A stretch of 64,000 nt of DNA from Neoceratodus forsteri (lineage: Eukaryota > Chordata > Ceratodontiformes > Ceratodontidae): assembly GCA_016271365.2 (NCBI GenBank), contig CM028131.1, forward strand, positions 281,106,001 to 281,170,000. Reading direction: 5' to 3'. The translations under genes were made by a program, and so were the position numbers. Positions 45,778 through 57,027 of this stretch are shown piece by piece. The notes under the pieces are model-generated. The model did not search any database and was not told the origin of the DNA. It worked only from the letters and a program-made list of their open reading frames with translations. How positions within the stretch are numbered: position 1 is the first letter of the stretch; every line of letters begins with the position of its first letter.

Positions 45778-46809
45778 GAAATGTCTTGGTTTTTGCAGTC
45801 CTGGAAATTTTTGGAACTACAGGGGCAGACCCTGACACACTACTTCCAGGGACCACTTATGTATGGTAATTTTCCACCTCCTGGGAGGAAAGTGCCCATC
45901 ATCCCCCACTGGCGGTGGTTGGCCAGTGACTTGGGCGAAACTGTCAGGGGATTTGTTTAGGTTGTGGCTTAGGGGCTGGTGTTGCAGCATGCCTAGCTCC
46001 CTGTCTGCTCCTGCCTCTGCTTGTACCTGTCTGTGGTACTCATAGCCAGAGTAGTTTCTATGGTAGTAATCCTGCCCCTGCCTCCTCTTCCATAGGGCCT
46101 GTAGTAAGTGGACAACTTTCCTCTCTCAGTCAAGTTCCAATAAGTGGATTTCTGCTCATCCACTTTTTCATGTAGGCCTCAGTTTTGACACCAGAAATGA
46201 AGCACCTTCAAAGAGGAAATGAATGGCTTTGCTGTGAGTGTCCTGGGTGAGGAGTGTCGTCCTTAGCCAGGAAAACCTTCTTTAGAGCTACTGAGCATGC
46301 CAATACGCTGGAGGCTGTACCACTGGCATCCACAGCCATGTGGAACTGGTATTTTGTGGCCTCAAGTACCGCTTTGGCTACTGATACCAAATCAGTATTC
46401 ACATCACTCTCTACCTTTTCACTCAGAACCATTACTGTATTTCACAGTGCCGTTTGATGCTGTCCAGTGTAAGCCATTAAGAATGCCTGTCTCAGCTGCA
46501 GAGCAACAGTAGTATAAATGTTTCTAGCTTTATTATTCAGTTTTCTGAAGCCTTTTTAAGGTGGCTGGGTGGACAGAGGTACTTTATCATTTTCACAAGC
46601 AGCTGCTTGTACCACTCCTTCGTGGTCTGGGTGGGCATACAGGAATTCCATGCCATGCTTGTTCACCACATACTTGCTGTCTCTCTGATTATGCCACCAG
46701 AAGAATGTGGAGCCGACGTGATCTTGGCTGTAGCCTTCCTGAGTAATTTATGTATAGGCAGTAACAATCTCTTTGTGGAAGTTACATAAACTCAGCCTCT
46801 TCAATATCC

Positions 46810-47585
46810 TCCTCTGTTTCCTCTGAAGGGATATTTGGGGCTATGCACTAATGTTAGGCTGGGTACACACAATTCAAGTGTACCCAGCCCATGTAGCTCC
46901 ACACTCCTGGACAGGCACATGGTGGCCAGCATGCATGAACGCTGGCAACCACTGTGCACCTGTCTGTGGCCCCACCAAAGCACGCTGCTGCACAGGGGTG
47001 GATTGAAAGACACAGGTGGGTATCCAGTTGGATGCCTGTCCTGGTCCCCTACTGGATTCCCCTACTTCACACTGAGCAGGGCATTTTGGGAAGGCATGGG
47101 ATGTTTGATTTTTTAAAAAACAGGCGAATACCCAAAAGGCTGCCCCCAGCCCTCTCTGTTAGCCCAGAGGGCTGGGGAAACATGTTGGGAGGATTTCTCA
47201 ACCCATGCAGCAGGTGGGTGTAAACTGGGGGGGTGCACAAAAGATATAGCAGGGTCCCCACTACCATATCCTGCACCTCCACCTTGCCTGGCACTCCACA
47301 CTTTCACAAATAGCATGGAGTGTGGACACACCCCAGACACACCCCTGGACTGACTGCGCATGTAGCTGCATGACTGGCCAGGGGATCCAGTGTAGAAGAG
47401 ACATGTGACCCATCCATGAATGTTGCCAGATGTCTGCTGGACCCCTGGTACATGGCATTCTGTTGTGGGGTTGCCTACGTGCCATGGGTCCATGGCACAC
47501 AAGCAATCAGCACTTATGTACATAGAGGCCATTAAGAAAATCCATCATCTGTCTGAAAAATGACAAGCACGAACAGAAATCCTCA
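46810..47585. mobile_element. Unclassified insert in DIRS ORF1
   Basis: Acidic DIRS ORF1 sequence stops near 47,590 and resumes near 46,805. The ~770 bp between has no DIRS similarity and no domain. It includes a local inverted pair (gggtacacacaattcaagtgtaccc, about 46,861-46,885). Ends and TSD are not resolved. Confidence 0.45.
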
Positions 47586-48781
47586 TTTACTCTCAGAAGA
47601 GAACCAAATCCTGTTCAGGTGTCACCTGAGACTCAGTTGGTTCCTCCTCCTCATCATAATATTCCTCCTCCAGGACAGGTTGTACTTGAGTAACCCTAGC
47701 CTGGGGAGGTGGGCAGCTGCAGTGACAAGATTCCTTCCCATGGCCTAGAATGCCAGGAAGAACTGCCACTTTTTGTTTATGTCTTCAGCAGAGGGCATGT
47801 CTGTTCTGCTGCCTGCTCCTTCTCCTTTGCAGGTGGAGTGGAGGGACATGTTTTTCTTTATGTTTTTTCTTGCCTCACACAGTGGGCAGTGGCTGGTTAG
47901 AGTTTCTTTTTACACTTTTGCCATCATTTTCATTAGGGCTCCCCTATTCAGACACCCTGTGCCCTTTACTGTACTTTAAGGATGACTTAGCAGATTTATC
48001 TGGCTTGTCTGTCCCTGTAGGCAGCAAGTGCTGCTGGCAACATTTTTCAGCCAGTGATATGGATGTCGAGACTAGTGCCACTGCCAAGGTGAGGAACCTG
48101 TTGATGCACGCTTTCCACCATCATTGGTAACCACCTACATACTTAAGCCTTTATGTGGAGTACTTTTTGGTGACACTGAAGCAGACTGAGGAGCTGAAAG
48201 GGCTTCTTTTTTAGTAGCCCTCTTTTTATGTGTTTTAAACTTTTTATATAAATCACAATTTTTAAAATTGTGACCAGAGCCCAAGCAAATCAAAACACAG
48301 CTCATGGCCATCTGCTTTAGCTAACAGCTGGTGACAGGATTTGCAGTTTTTAAATCCTATAGGCTTACCTCGTGCCATGCCAGCGTCTCGGGTTCTGGAA
48401 TAAACTGGGGTCATTGGGGAGCCATCACGAAGGGGGGAGGGTCAGAGCAGGATTGAGCAGCCAGAAGGCAGCTCTCCTCCCCGGAGGGTGGTCGCCACCA
48501 CTGCAGGAGTCCCGCTGCCACCAGGTGGAGGCCCAGTGACCAATGTAGGCAGCAGGGGTGACATGTAGCTGGTGGGTGTGACACTTAGACAGCTGGTTCT
48601 GATAACTCTATGATTTTTGTAATATAAAAATGTAGTGGGATTGTCTGTCAGGAAAAATCCTGTGCCTGGGATGACAAAACCCCACCTCCCAGGTATCAGT
48701 TCAAAAGACAGGATATATGTTAAACCAGCAGATCTCTGAATGCAATTAACTTGTCAGTTTGCTTTGAAGCCAGAAACTAAT

Positions 48782-48905
48782 ATATCCATTTTATAACATC
48801 CTCAGGAAAGTCATTTAATTGCACCTGGTGTCATAAGGAAGTGGAATATCCATTTTATGACGTTGTCAGGAAAGTCAGTTGATTGCACCTGGTGTCATAA
48901 AAAGT
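48782..48905. repeat. ~66-bp tandem duplication
   Basis: 'atatccattttat(a/g)ac' ... 'tcaggaaagtca' ... 'attgcacctggtgtcataa' occurs twice in a row, with a handful of differences. Confidence 0.85.
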
Positions 48906-49044
48906 CATTTGATGTGTTTGAGAAAGGGAACTGCTCATGGATCAAAGGGACTGAGAAATGACAGTCTTAATTAAGAGTGTCATCATTTGGACAATGGGTC
49001 TTGCTGGAGTCACAGAATTCAATACCTTGATGGGACTTCCTATT

Positions 49045-49048
<4 letters not shown>

Positions 49049-49088
<40 letters not shown>
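49049..49088. repeat. (TA)n microsatellite
   Basis: About 16 ta units followed by a ttta interruption. Confidence 0.95.
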
Positions 49089-49089
<1 letters not shown>

Positions 49090-50624
49090 CCTGAAAGGAG
49101 GAGCTAGATGATGACATCATGAAGAGGGATGAAACACAGCATTTTTAAACTATAATCTGAATTCCATTAAGAGACATCCATATACTTGGACTGAGAGAAG
49201 GAACATCCAGAGCACTGAAAGATGATAAGAAATACCTTAGATAAATAAGTCTAATGGTTGGTAAGAATTTTTCACTTTTAAAACCTGTGTTGTTTTTAAG
49301 ATTGTATGCGTTGGGATATTTTGTTCTGTATTTACTGTTTACCTATTTTTATCTATCTTAAAGTAAAGATATATATTTTAAAACAGAAACTGCTTGGTGT
49401 GCCTCGAACCTTTTTTTTGTAAGTGAAGCTTAGATGGTTAAAGTTGACACTGTGCTTAAGCTTATTGGGATACCAAATTGGGAAACAGGTAAGAGTTTCT
49501 CTAAGGGCTTGCACAGAGTTTTAAGAGTTCATTTTGTAATACCTGGTCAGGTGCCCATGGCAAAAGATATCTGGCATTTCCCCGAACAGCAGAATTATCT
49601 GAGCCTGTACATTGGGTATGCTAGCAAGAGGTTCACAGTTTGAATCCCTCCAGAACTTACCAAAGTTTGATTCGAACCCACAAAACACAGGAGGGTTGCC
49701 CTGATCTGCTAACTGTTCACAATACTACGCTCAGAAGTTGGCACTTTGGGAGTAGAGGGCTGACCTGCTGAGTGGAGTTGTGACAGTGGGTACCTCAAGA
49801 CGCAGTGTACGTACACCTCCACATGCATGCACGCGTCTGAGGTAGGGGGCTGGGTTATGGGGAGAAAAATTGAAAAACTCCATAAAACTACATACAGAAA
49901 AAAAAATCCTATAGGCTGTGTTTTCTTTTTCAGCTTTTCTGTCATGCCAATTGACTGAAATGGCTTTAAACTTTTTTATCGGATCCACAGAAAGCAAAAA
50001 ATATGACAGCTAACAGTATTTCTTTTAATAGAAAGTGGTAGTGTTATGCGATAGCAAACACTATACAAAATATGATTGTAACCGATTTTTAGTGGTTTTA
50101 TTGCAAAGCAAGAACCACACTGAATTGCAGATTCTCTGGTCCCTGGAACCAAGAGGGAACCAGAGAAAACAGCTAAAAATGTGTACAGTTAAAACTACTT
50201 TAAATTAATACAGAGTTATTAGTAAATAACTAAACTTTTAAATAAATAAAAATGTAATAGTAACATGTACATAAATGTCAAACTTCGACCTGTAGGACTG
50301 GAGAAGGATTTTGGGGCAACTGCTGTCTACAGCGGGGAAACAGATTTGACATTATGTCCACAGGAGGAGTGTGACCATAGTGCAGAGTTTGAATAGAATT
50401 ACGAAATCCATAATTAGCATTCAGTTGTGTCTCCTGGGTAACACATCTGAATAGAGATGATGCAGGTTTGTATGACATGATTGTTGGATTCCTGTTGTTA
50501 GAACAAGCCATTACCAGTTCAGTATGTATCTCCTGGTACAACTTTTGAAATAAATAAATAAACAAACAAATACATACATAAATATAATCAATAAACAATT
50601 TTGAAATTTTAAGCATGCTCGTTC

Positions 50625-51700
50625 CGAAATGCTTGCCACTAGTTTATTTGATCTTATTTTTACAAATTGCCCTTTGAACTATGGTTTGAATGGCATTCTC
50701 CCAGATTCATATTCAGACCACCAGGTGAGTTTCTGTCTACAGGATAAAATACAGACCTCAGGCAATGAAAAATGTGTGAAATGGAGATGCTCTAAAAAAT
50801 ATGATTATCTAAAACTTATGTTAGATCTGGAAATACATCATGGGGAAGGACAGATGTAATACCAACAGCTAGCGACCCATCGACTTTCTTTTATAAAGAA
50901 TCTGTGGATGTTTGTGATAAACATGTACTGTACCTATAAAGTCAAAAAAGGTGAAGAATGGTAACGCAGTCTGGTATAATCTGGATTTAAAAAAAAATAC
51001 AAAGTAACTGAGACACAGCATGGTCTAAGGCAAAAAAAAAAATACAAAAGCTCTTTGAGGTAAGTACCGACATGTACAAAACCAGTACAAAAGGGAGATC
51101 AAATTAGCAAAAAAAATTTCTATAGGCAAAAGTTCGATAGTAGTCATAAACATAATGCATGAGACTTTTGGAAAATAATGTCAAACCTTCTGAATGTAAG
51201 AGATAATGGGCAAGATTTTTGAATAGCAGTGCAGGGCTTGTGTCCCGCCCTGTGCCATGGGACTTAATCTTTGGCAATGCGCCGAACCCTTTTGCTGCAA
51301 CTGTGCCCGTTTTTCCAATCTCAAGTGCAGTTGCGACAGTTTCCGTGCTTTATGGCAGCTTGCGCCAAATATCTGGAGCAAGTGCCATTTCTTAGTCTCC
51401 CAGGTGTGCACGCTAGACCACAAAATTATGATCTAAGGTGTGGTGACAGGTGCAAGGGATGGAAAAGCCCGTAAGTCAGCCGGTGGCTGTGGCAAGTCCC
51501 GTGCGCCATATGTTTGGCACACTGGGGACTTGTGGCAGTCTTGTACATTGGAAAATCCAACCCCATGAGACAAATATTAAATAAGAATATAGTAGAGAAA
51601 TGTAATAACTACTTTGTCAGTTTTATAACTACTTTGAAGGATGAGCCTGGATACATTGGAAGAAACTTCAAATCAAAATACACAACCTCAGGCCTGTAGG
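50625..51700 (+). pseudogene. LINE ORF2 fragment (endonuclease end + linker), split by a MITE
   Basis: SLFDLIFTNCPLNYG near 50,641-50,685 and SYSDHQVSFCLQ near 50,710-50,745 are the closing blocks of an AP endonuclease (D.I.TN and SDH). After the MITE at 51,205-51,560 the linker resumes as NIVEKCNNYFVSF near 51,585-51,625. It belongs to the same L2/Rex1-like group as LINE A at 53-60 kb but lies on the opposite strand. No RT remains. Confidence 0.7.
51205..51560. mobile_element. ~350-bp MITE with GGG...GGAT-type termini
   Basis: The left end is 'gggcaagatttttgaatagc', then 'gggcttgtgtccc'. The inverse of the right end reads 'ggggttggattttccaatgt', then 'acaagtcccc'. The ends are imperfect inverted repeats. 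It interrupts the LINE fragment. Its termini resemble those of the 61,282-62,787 element (gggtgggatattca), so both may belong to one Harbinger-like group; that label is inference. Confidence 0.6.
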
Positions 51701-51750
51701 AAGCATTTTGAAAGTGGTAAGGGCATAACCTGGACATCTGACACATGAAG

Positions 51751-52124
51751 GCTAGGGGTCTGGGGGTCACTAGGCCCCCAGAAGCTCTGGGGATTTAGAT
51801 GCTCTGTGGTGAGTTTTGGGGCTTTTATTGAAGATAAAACAGACTTGTGTTATGTCTTTCCTACCCTGCCTGACTCCTGGGAAAAAAAATGATTTTTTCC
51901 CCTGGCGTCAGGGGTGCAGGAGGATCCAGCTGGCCTTAGAGTCTGCAGCTGCAACTGGCGGACAATTGGATGACCAAGAATATCATCAACCAACCACTCA
52001 TCCCATGAACATTATTGCAACATCCTGCAAAATATTTTTTATGTAAAGGCTGGGGTCTGGGGGCTGCTAAGCCCCCAGAAGCTCAAGGGTTTTAGATGCT
52101 CCGTGGTGAGTTTTGGGGCTTTTG
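51751..52124. repeat. ~78-bp direct repeat pair
   Basis: 'ctaggggtctgggggtcact' ... 'gtggtgagttttggggcttt' (51,751-51,829) recurs at 52,046-52,124 with about ten changes. The 216 bp between are unassigned. Each copy contains a small gggg/cccc stem. Confidence 0.8.
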
Positions 52125-54658
52125 TCATTATGAGTCACAACTCATGTGGTATGGCCTTGCCAATTTCCAAATGCCATTAGCCAAATGGACACTCTCCACT
52201 TGTGCCTGGTTGCAGTAAAAGGCATAACAACCCACTGGCATTCAGGGATTATCCCTTCAGTGGAAGAGTGGAGAGCTTGACTGCTCAACATTCAGAAAAT
52301 TGAAAGGATAACAGTAGAGCTACCTTGTTAGGGAGAAATATGACTAACTGGTCTGGGTGGAAGACTTAGAGGTCTACTTAGAATGGCCCCTTTAATTCAA
52401 AATAGAAGTCTGGAAAACATACACTAGGAGAGGAATCCTCACACATATGGGGGCACTATGAATACTAGGGAAGAAAGGAATGGATATCCCTCACAGTTAA
52501 AAGGAGTCAAAATTACATAACTCTTACCTTGCATAAAGTTCTAAGTAAAAACCCTTACCTGCCTTTCTTCCCTCCTCAGTAAACCAGGTGGGATGTTAGG
52601 TGCAGTTCATACAGTTCTGGGTTTAGTTGGTTATGTACTTTTTAAAACAAATAATTATGAATTTTTAGGAGGTTAGTTTGAGATCTTACAGCCTATGAAT
52701 TTGCTAATAGACAAGGAGGACATAACATTTTCAATCTATGGTTTGTGTATGATGCTGTATTCAATGCAATGAAGAAAAAAATGAAGAAAGAAGACTGGAA
52801 AAAATAAAACACATTTTACTTTTATTTTACTTTAAAATGTTCAGCAGTGAATCTGCTGAAGATACAGCGGTGGTGCTCCAAGTCTTCTACAAACTCGTTG
52901 GCGACATCCACAAGGTTCAAATTGTCTGTTATGGTCTTGTGGTTGTAAAGAAACATTAGGTGATTTAGGCAGTCCTGTATCATGGTTGTACAGAGATAAT
53001 GTTTAATTATTCTCAACATACTGAAAGACCATTCGCTGACTGTATTTGTAGCAGGTATCACAAGTATCAACTTAATCAAAACCACATTTGAGAGAAACTG
53101 CTGTTCAGCATGAGACAGATTCTTCATGAAGTCAATTACATCTCTGAGTTGCAAGCTACCTTTTTTCATAGCAAAGTCTGCAGCAAGGTCTTGTAATTGT
53201 GCACCAAGGGATGAAGCACCAAAGTCATCAATCAATCACGCAATCAATGTTCACTGGAGAGCAATCAATCAATGTTTATTGGAGAGCAAATTGAGAGTAA
53301 ACTATCTTTTACAATTGCATCCAAAACATAAAAACATAAAATAATTGGACATAGCACACAGTTACAGAGATTTATCTGTGCACTTACTTAATATTCTAAA
53401 AAGTGACATTAATTCACCTATAGCAATCACACCAACTATACAACAGTCTATTAATACTAGTCTTAAATGTGAAATTGGTAAAAAAGTGTTCATTTTTAAC
53501 TTTTTCTGGACTTCTTCCCATGTGTGTGGTACAGATGCTGCAAAAGTAAATTCCTCAAATTTTGTATAACATTTTGGTACAGAATACTTTGATAATTTTA
53601 CTGATCTAAGCTTACAATTATTATTTAATTTAAGTTGCAGCAAGTTAAAAAGATAATGAGGAATTACACCTGTTACAAATCTGTACACAAAAATATACCA
53701 GTGCATTGTCTCCGAACAGGCAAAGAGACCTAGCCAACTGCAGTATATAAGCTGCAGTCATGAGTTTTCCAAGGCAAGCTTGTTATGAATCTAAGTGCAT
53801 TATGACATAATGGATCAAGTACCCATAACAACGTAGATGTGGCTTTTACATATATACAGTCCCCATAATCTAATTGAGACATGAATAATGAATTCACCAG
53901 ATGTTTTCGAATTGGCAAAATTAAAATATGCCTTATGTCTATAAAAGAAAGCTAGTAATCTTTAAAATTTTTTCGATAAATTTTGAATGTGAGAACTGAA
54001 TGTTATTTGGTCGTCTAAAAATATTTCGAAGTATTTATATGTATCAACCCTGATTATTTCTGTGCAGTCAATCGACTTTATAAATAGTTTGGATGTATCT
54101 GCGCTCTTGTTGTTAAATAACATCCACTGGGTTTTCTTAACATTAAGCAACAACCTTAATTCCATAAGCTCCTTCTGTATCTTAATAAAGTCTTGTTGAA
54201 TTATGTCTATTGCTACATTAATTCTTTATGTTGCATATACAGAATTGTGTCATCAGCACACAAAAACAAGTTAATACAACAGGAACTATGTTTGGGAAAT
54301 TGTTTATATAAATCAAAAATAAGAGGGGCCCTGAGGAACCCCCTTGATAACTGTAGCCATGTCTAAGTAATGCTCTCCCACCCCAACAAATTGCTGACAT
54401 GAAAACAGATAAGAAGAAAGCATTCATACCAAGGCCTGAGTCTTTAAGTCTATTTAGTAATATATAATGTTCTACAGTAGCAAAAACTTTTGACAAATCG
54501 AGAAGTTTGCTGGTAATGCCATTCATTTTTCAAATGATGTAAAAGTGTCACTAGTTACCCTGGACACTACACGAGTTGTGTTATAACCTTTCCTAAAACC
54601 TGATTGATATTCTATCAAAACACTGCATTTAGAGAAATAGGAAAATAATTGTAATTTT

Positions 54659-55206
54659 ATATATATATATATTTTACATTCTTTTATCCTGGTGAGACCT
54701 CTGTCAGTCGTCAGTCCTGGTCACGGTCCCTGGGACTACCACCCCCTATCTATTGCCCCTACCTTCCCCACTTACACCCAGCTTACCCCCCCCGGAGAGT
54801 GGGGCCCCAGCACCGAACCCCCATATCCGAGCCACGGGACAATTATCTGGTCGGGGAGTGCAGTGATGGCAGGCTAATTGAAGCCCCAAGGAGAGCTTCA
54901 CTAAGACAGAGGACCCACCCCACCTGTTCCTTTTTTCCATTTTTCCTGGAGGCAGGGATGTGCAATGACACCAGCGTCTGCCCTAACTCCCTATGTTACG
55001 AGCGCTGGCAGCTTGAGTGACTCCTGGCCTCCTCCAGGGGTCCTCCATGTGTTGGGCACTACCCCACCCTCCCCCAGGAGAAGGAGAGCTATCCATGGGA
55101 TGCTCCATCCTTCTCCCCCAGCCGTCCCTCGAAAAACTGGGTCTGTTCCCTGAACTTAGAGTTTATCGGCCATGGCGGAAATCCAACACTTTCTTGCTAG
55201 ACCAGC
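54659..55206 (-). mobile_element. 548-bp retroposon-like insert in LINE A
   Basis: Flanked by a 9-bp duplication TGTAATTTT (54,650-54,658 and 55,207-55,215). One end is an (at)n tract, as a 3' tail would be on the minus strand; the rest is C-rich and has no recognised domain. The length and variable-size TSD fit a LINE-mobilised or 5'-truncated retroposon. Source unknown. Confidence 0.65.
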
Positions 55207-56636
55207 TGTAATTTTCTAAATATTTTAACTAGATGAAAGTATAGAGATACGACAGTAACAGCCAGGGTCTCATACATCTCCCCCTTTAAATATTGGAATT
55301 ATGTAAACTGTTTTCCAGTCTAATGGTAACTTTGGAGTTTGTAATGAAAAATTATACAGGTACTCTAAGTTCAATCAATAAGTCTTTATTTTACCAGGCA
55401 AAACACCATTGAGTGAGCTCATTTGCAAGGTGGACCTGGACAAATGCACATTAAAGTAAACAATATACAAAGGAAAACAATGGGTGTACAATCAAGGAAT
55501 ACAATGTGGAAGAGGACATAAAACATAGTACAGTATTAGGCAAGGTCTGTACAGGTAAATATGCAAGAGGCTAAGAAAAAAATATTGTCAATAGTCATTA
55601 TTATACAGTATGTACATGAACAGTTCGGGAAAGGGGGTAGGAGGGGTGATAGGGAGAAGAAGGGAGAAGAAGTGATAAACAGGGAATCACAAGGCCTAGG
55701 GATGGATGTCCGACACTTATTTCACTGGCCTCCGGGGGAGGGGCAGTTACAGGATCCTATAAAGGAATGAGAGAATAGCTTTTTGAAGGAGGAGAAGGTT
55801 GTCGGGGCAGCCAGCTTCAGAGTTTTTTGTAATTTGTTCCATAGGTGAGGGAGTACATAGCTTATAGACGCTTTACCAAAACATGAATTAATTTTAAGAC
55901 TGTATAAGGAGATAAATGAGAGGCTGCGCAAGGAGTAATTGCCTACAGCACATAGGGGCAAGAAGGCAGAGGTATACTGGGGAAGCTTATGTGTGATAGC
56001 TCTAAAAGTTCAAAAGGTGGCATTTCATTACCTTTTGAAAGTGGGATACGTCCAGCCTACTGCTGCATACAGAGAGCAGTGGTGGGGGAGGTATGGTAGA
56101 CCAGAGATAAATCTCAAAGCTCGGTGATGGAGCGAGTCAAGTTTAGAGAGTGCAGAGGTATTTAGAGAGTGCGGAGGTAGAAGCTTGGCCATAGAGGAAG
56201 TCAGCATAGTCCAAAAAGGATAGAAAGGTGGTTTGGACCAGTCTTTTTTTGGCATTGTGGGATAGGAGATGCTTGATCCAGAAGAACAGGCCCAGTCTCT
56301 GCCTTAGCTTCTTTGACAGTTCCTCAATATGGTCAGAGAATGTAAGCTTGTGGTCTATCCAAAGCCCCAGATATTTAAATGTTGTCACATATTCAATGGG
56401 TTCTCCCAGAAGCGATAGAATCTGCGGAGTTAAGCTATGTAGGGAAGGATTTTGACCTATGGCAGGAGGTGAGAAAAGTATGGCCTTCATTTTTTTTGCA
56501 TTTAGAAGTAGTTTTTGGCTCAATAAGTTTAACTGCAGCTGATTAAAGTCCACCTATAGGTCCATACAGGCCTGCTCTGGGGTAGGCCTAGCAATATATA
56601 TGACTGTGTCATTGGCGAAGAGATGAATGTTGGCTG

Positions 56637-57027
56637 CTTTGAAAAAATTAGAATGTTCAAAGCAGGCCGGTTGCTTGAATACTTCAGCTAGGAATAATGG
56701 AATAGGACTCCGGTTCTATTTTGTTGGTTTTCGGAATTGGGGCCATGATTAAGAGGGACGGCCGGGGGCATTCGTATTGTGCCACTAGAGGTAAAATTCT
56801 TGGACCGTCGCAAGACAAACAAAAGTGAAAGCATTTGCCAAGAATGTTTTCATTAATCAAGAACAAAAGTCGGAGGTTCGAAGATGATCAGATACCGTCA
56901 TAGTTCCAACCATAAATGATACCCGACCATGGATTTGGCGTTATTTAAGACCGCCAGGGGAAAACCGGGAAACAAAGTCTTTGGGTTCCGGGGAGTATGG
57001 TTGCAAAGCTGAAACTTAAAGGAATAA
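56637..57027 (+). pseudogene. 18S ribosomal RNA fragment (central domain), retrocopy
   Basis: About 390 bp of small-subunit rRNA in sense orientation. Recognisable blocks: 'ctttgaaaaaattagaatgt' + tcaaagcaggc, 'aggaataatggaatagg', 'attaagagggacggccgggg' + gcattcgtatt, 'gcatttgccaagaatgtttt' + cattaatcaagaac, 'agtcggaggttcgaagatga', and 'agtatggttgcaaagctgaa' + acttaaaggaat. It stops at 'aaaggaat', where 18S continues with tgacgg. Many CpG sites have become TpG/CpA (gtgaaagc, gatgatcag, cgtcatagttccaacc) and a stretch near 56,925-56,960 is deleted or rearranged. It is therefore a decayed copy, not a working rRNA gene. Confidence 0.95.

Larger units (their letters stand above)
45530..48378 (-). 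pseudogene. DIRS element, ORF1 (gag-like) and start of RT
   Basis: The start ATG is at 48,376-48,378, reading MARGKPIGFKNCKSCHQLLA then ADGHELCFDLLG; after a frameshift come HNFKNCDLY and KKFKTHKKRATKKEAL (48,230-48,300). This Cys-x2-Cys start is typical of vertebrate DIRS ORF1. Downstream is an acidic stretch (VLEEEYYDEEEEPTESQV near 47,620-47,680), then a ~770-bp foreign insert. Then come EETEEDIEEAEF near 46,800, RKLNNKARNIYYCC near 46,510-46,560, and SDVNTDLVSVAKAVLEATKYQFHMAVDASGTASSV near 46,300-46,410. RT begins near 45,720 with ELVVKNF and reaches YWPILDLRFLTRHTLVV near 45,560-45,610, where homology stops. The frame changes often. RT middle is not found next to either half. Confidence 0.75.
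48600..50620. other. Unassigned sequence with small repeats
   Basis: No gene supported. Contains a 66-bp tandem duplication (48,782-48,905), a (TA)n run, and a weak tRNA-like B-box phrase 'gttcacagtttgaatccc' near 49,630-49,648 that may be a decayed SINE. Confidence 0.45.

Noticed and set aside
46810..47585. A MITE with defined TIRs in DIRS ORF1
   Set aside because: An internal inverted pair is visible, but the outer ends do not form a clear TIR and no TSD could be read. Kept only as an unclassified insert.
48782..48905. Start of a CRISPR-like or satellite array
   Set aside because: Only two units, no spacers, eukaryotic context.
56637..57027. A working 18S rRNA gene or an rDNA unit
   Set aside because: Only a central fragment, with CpG decay and deletions, inserted in a LINE and fused to CR1. 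No flanking rDNA.
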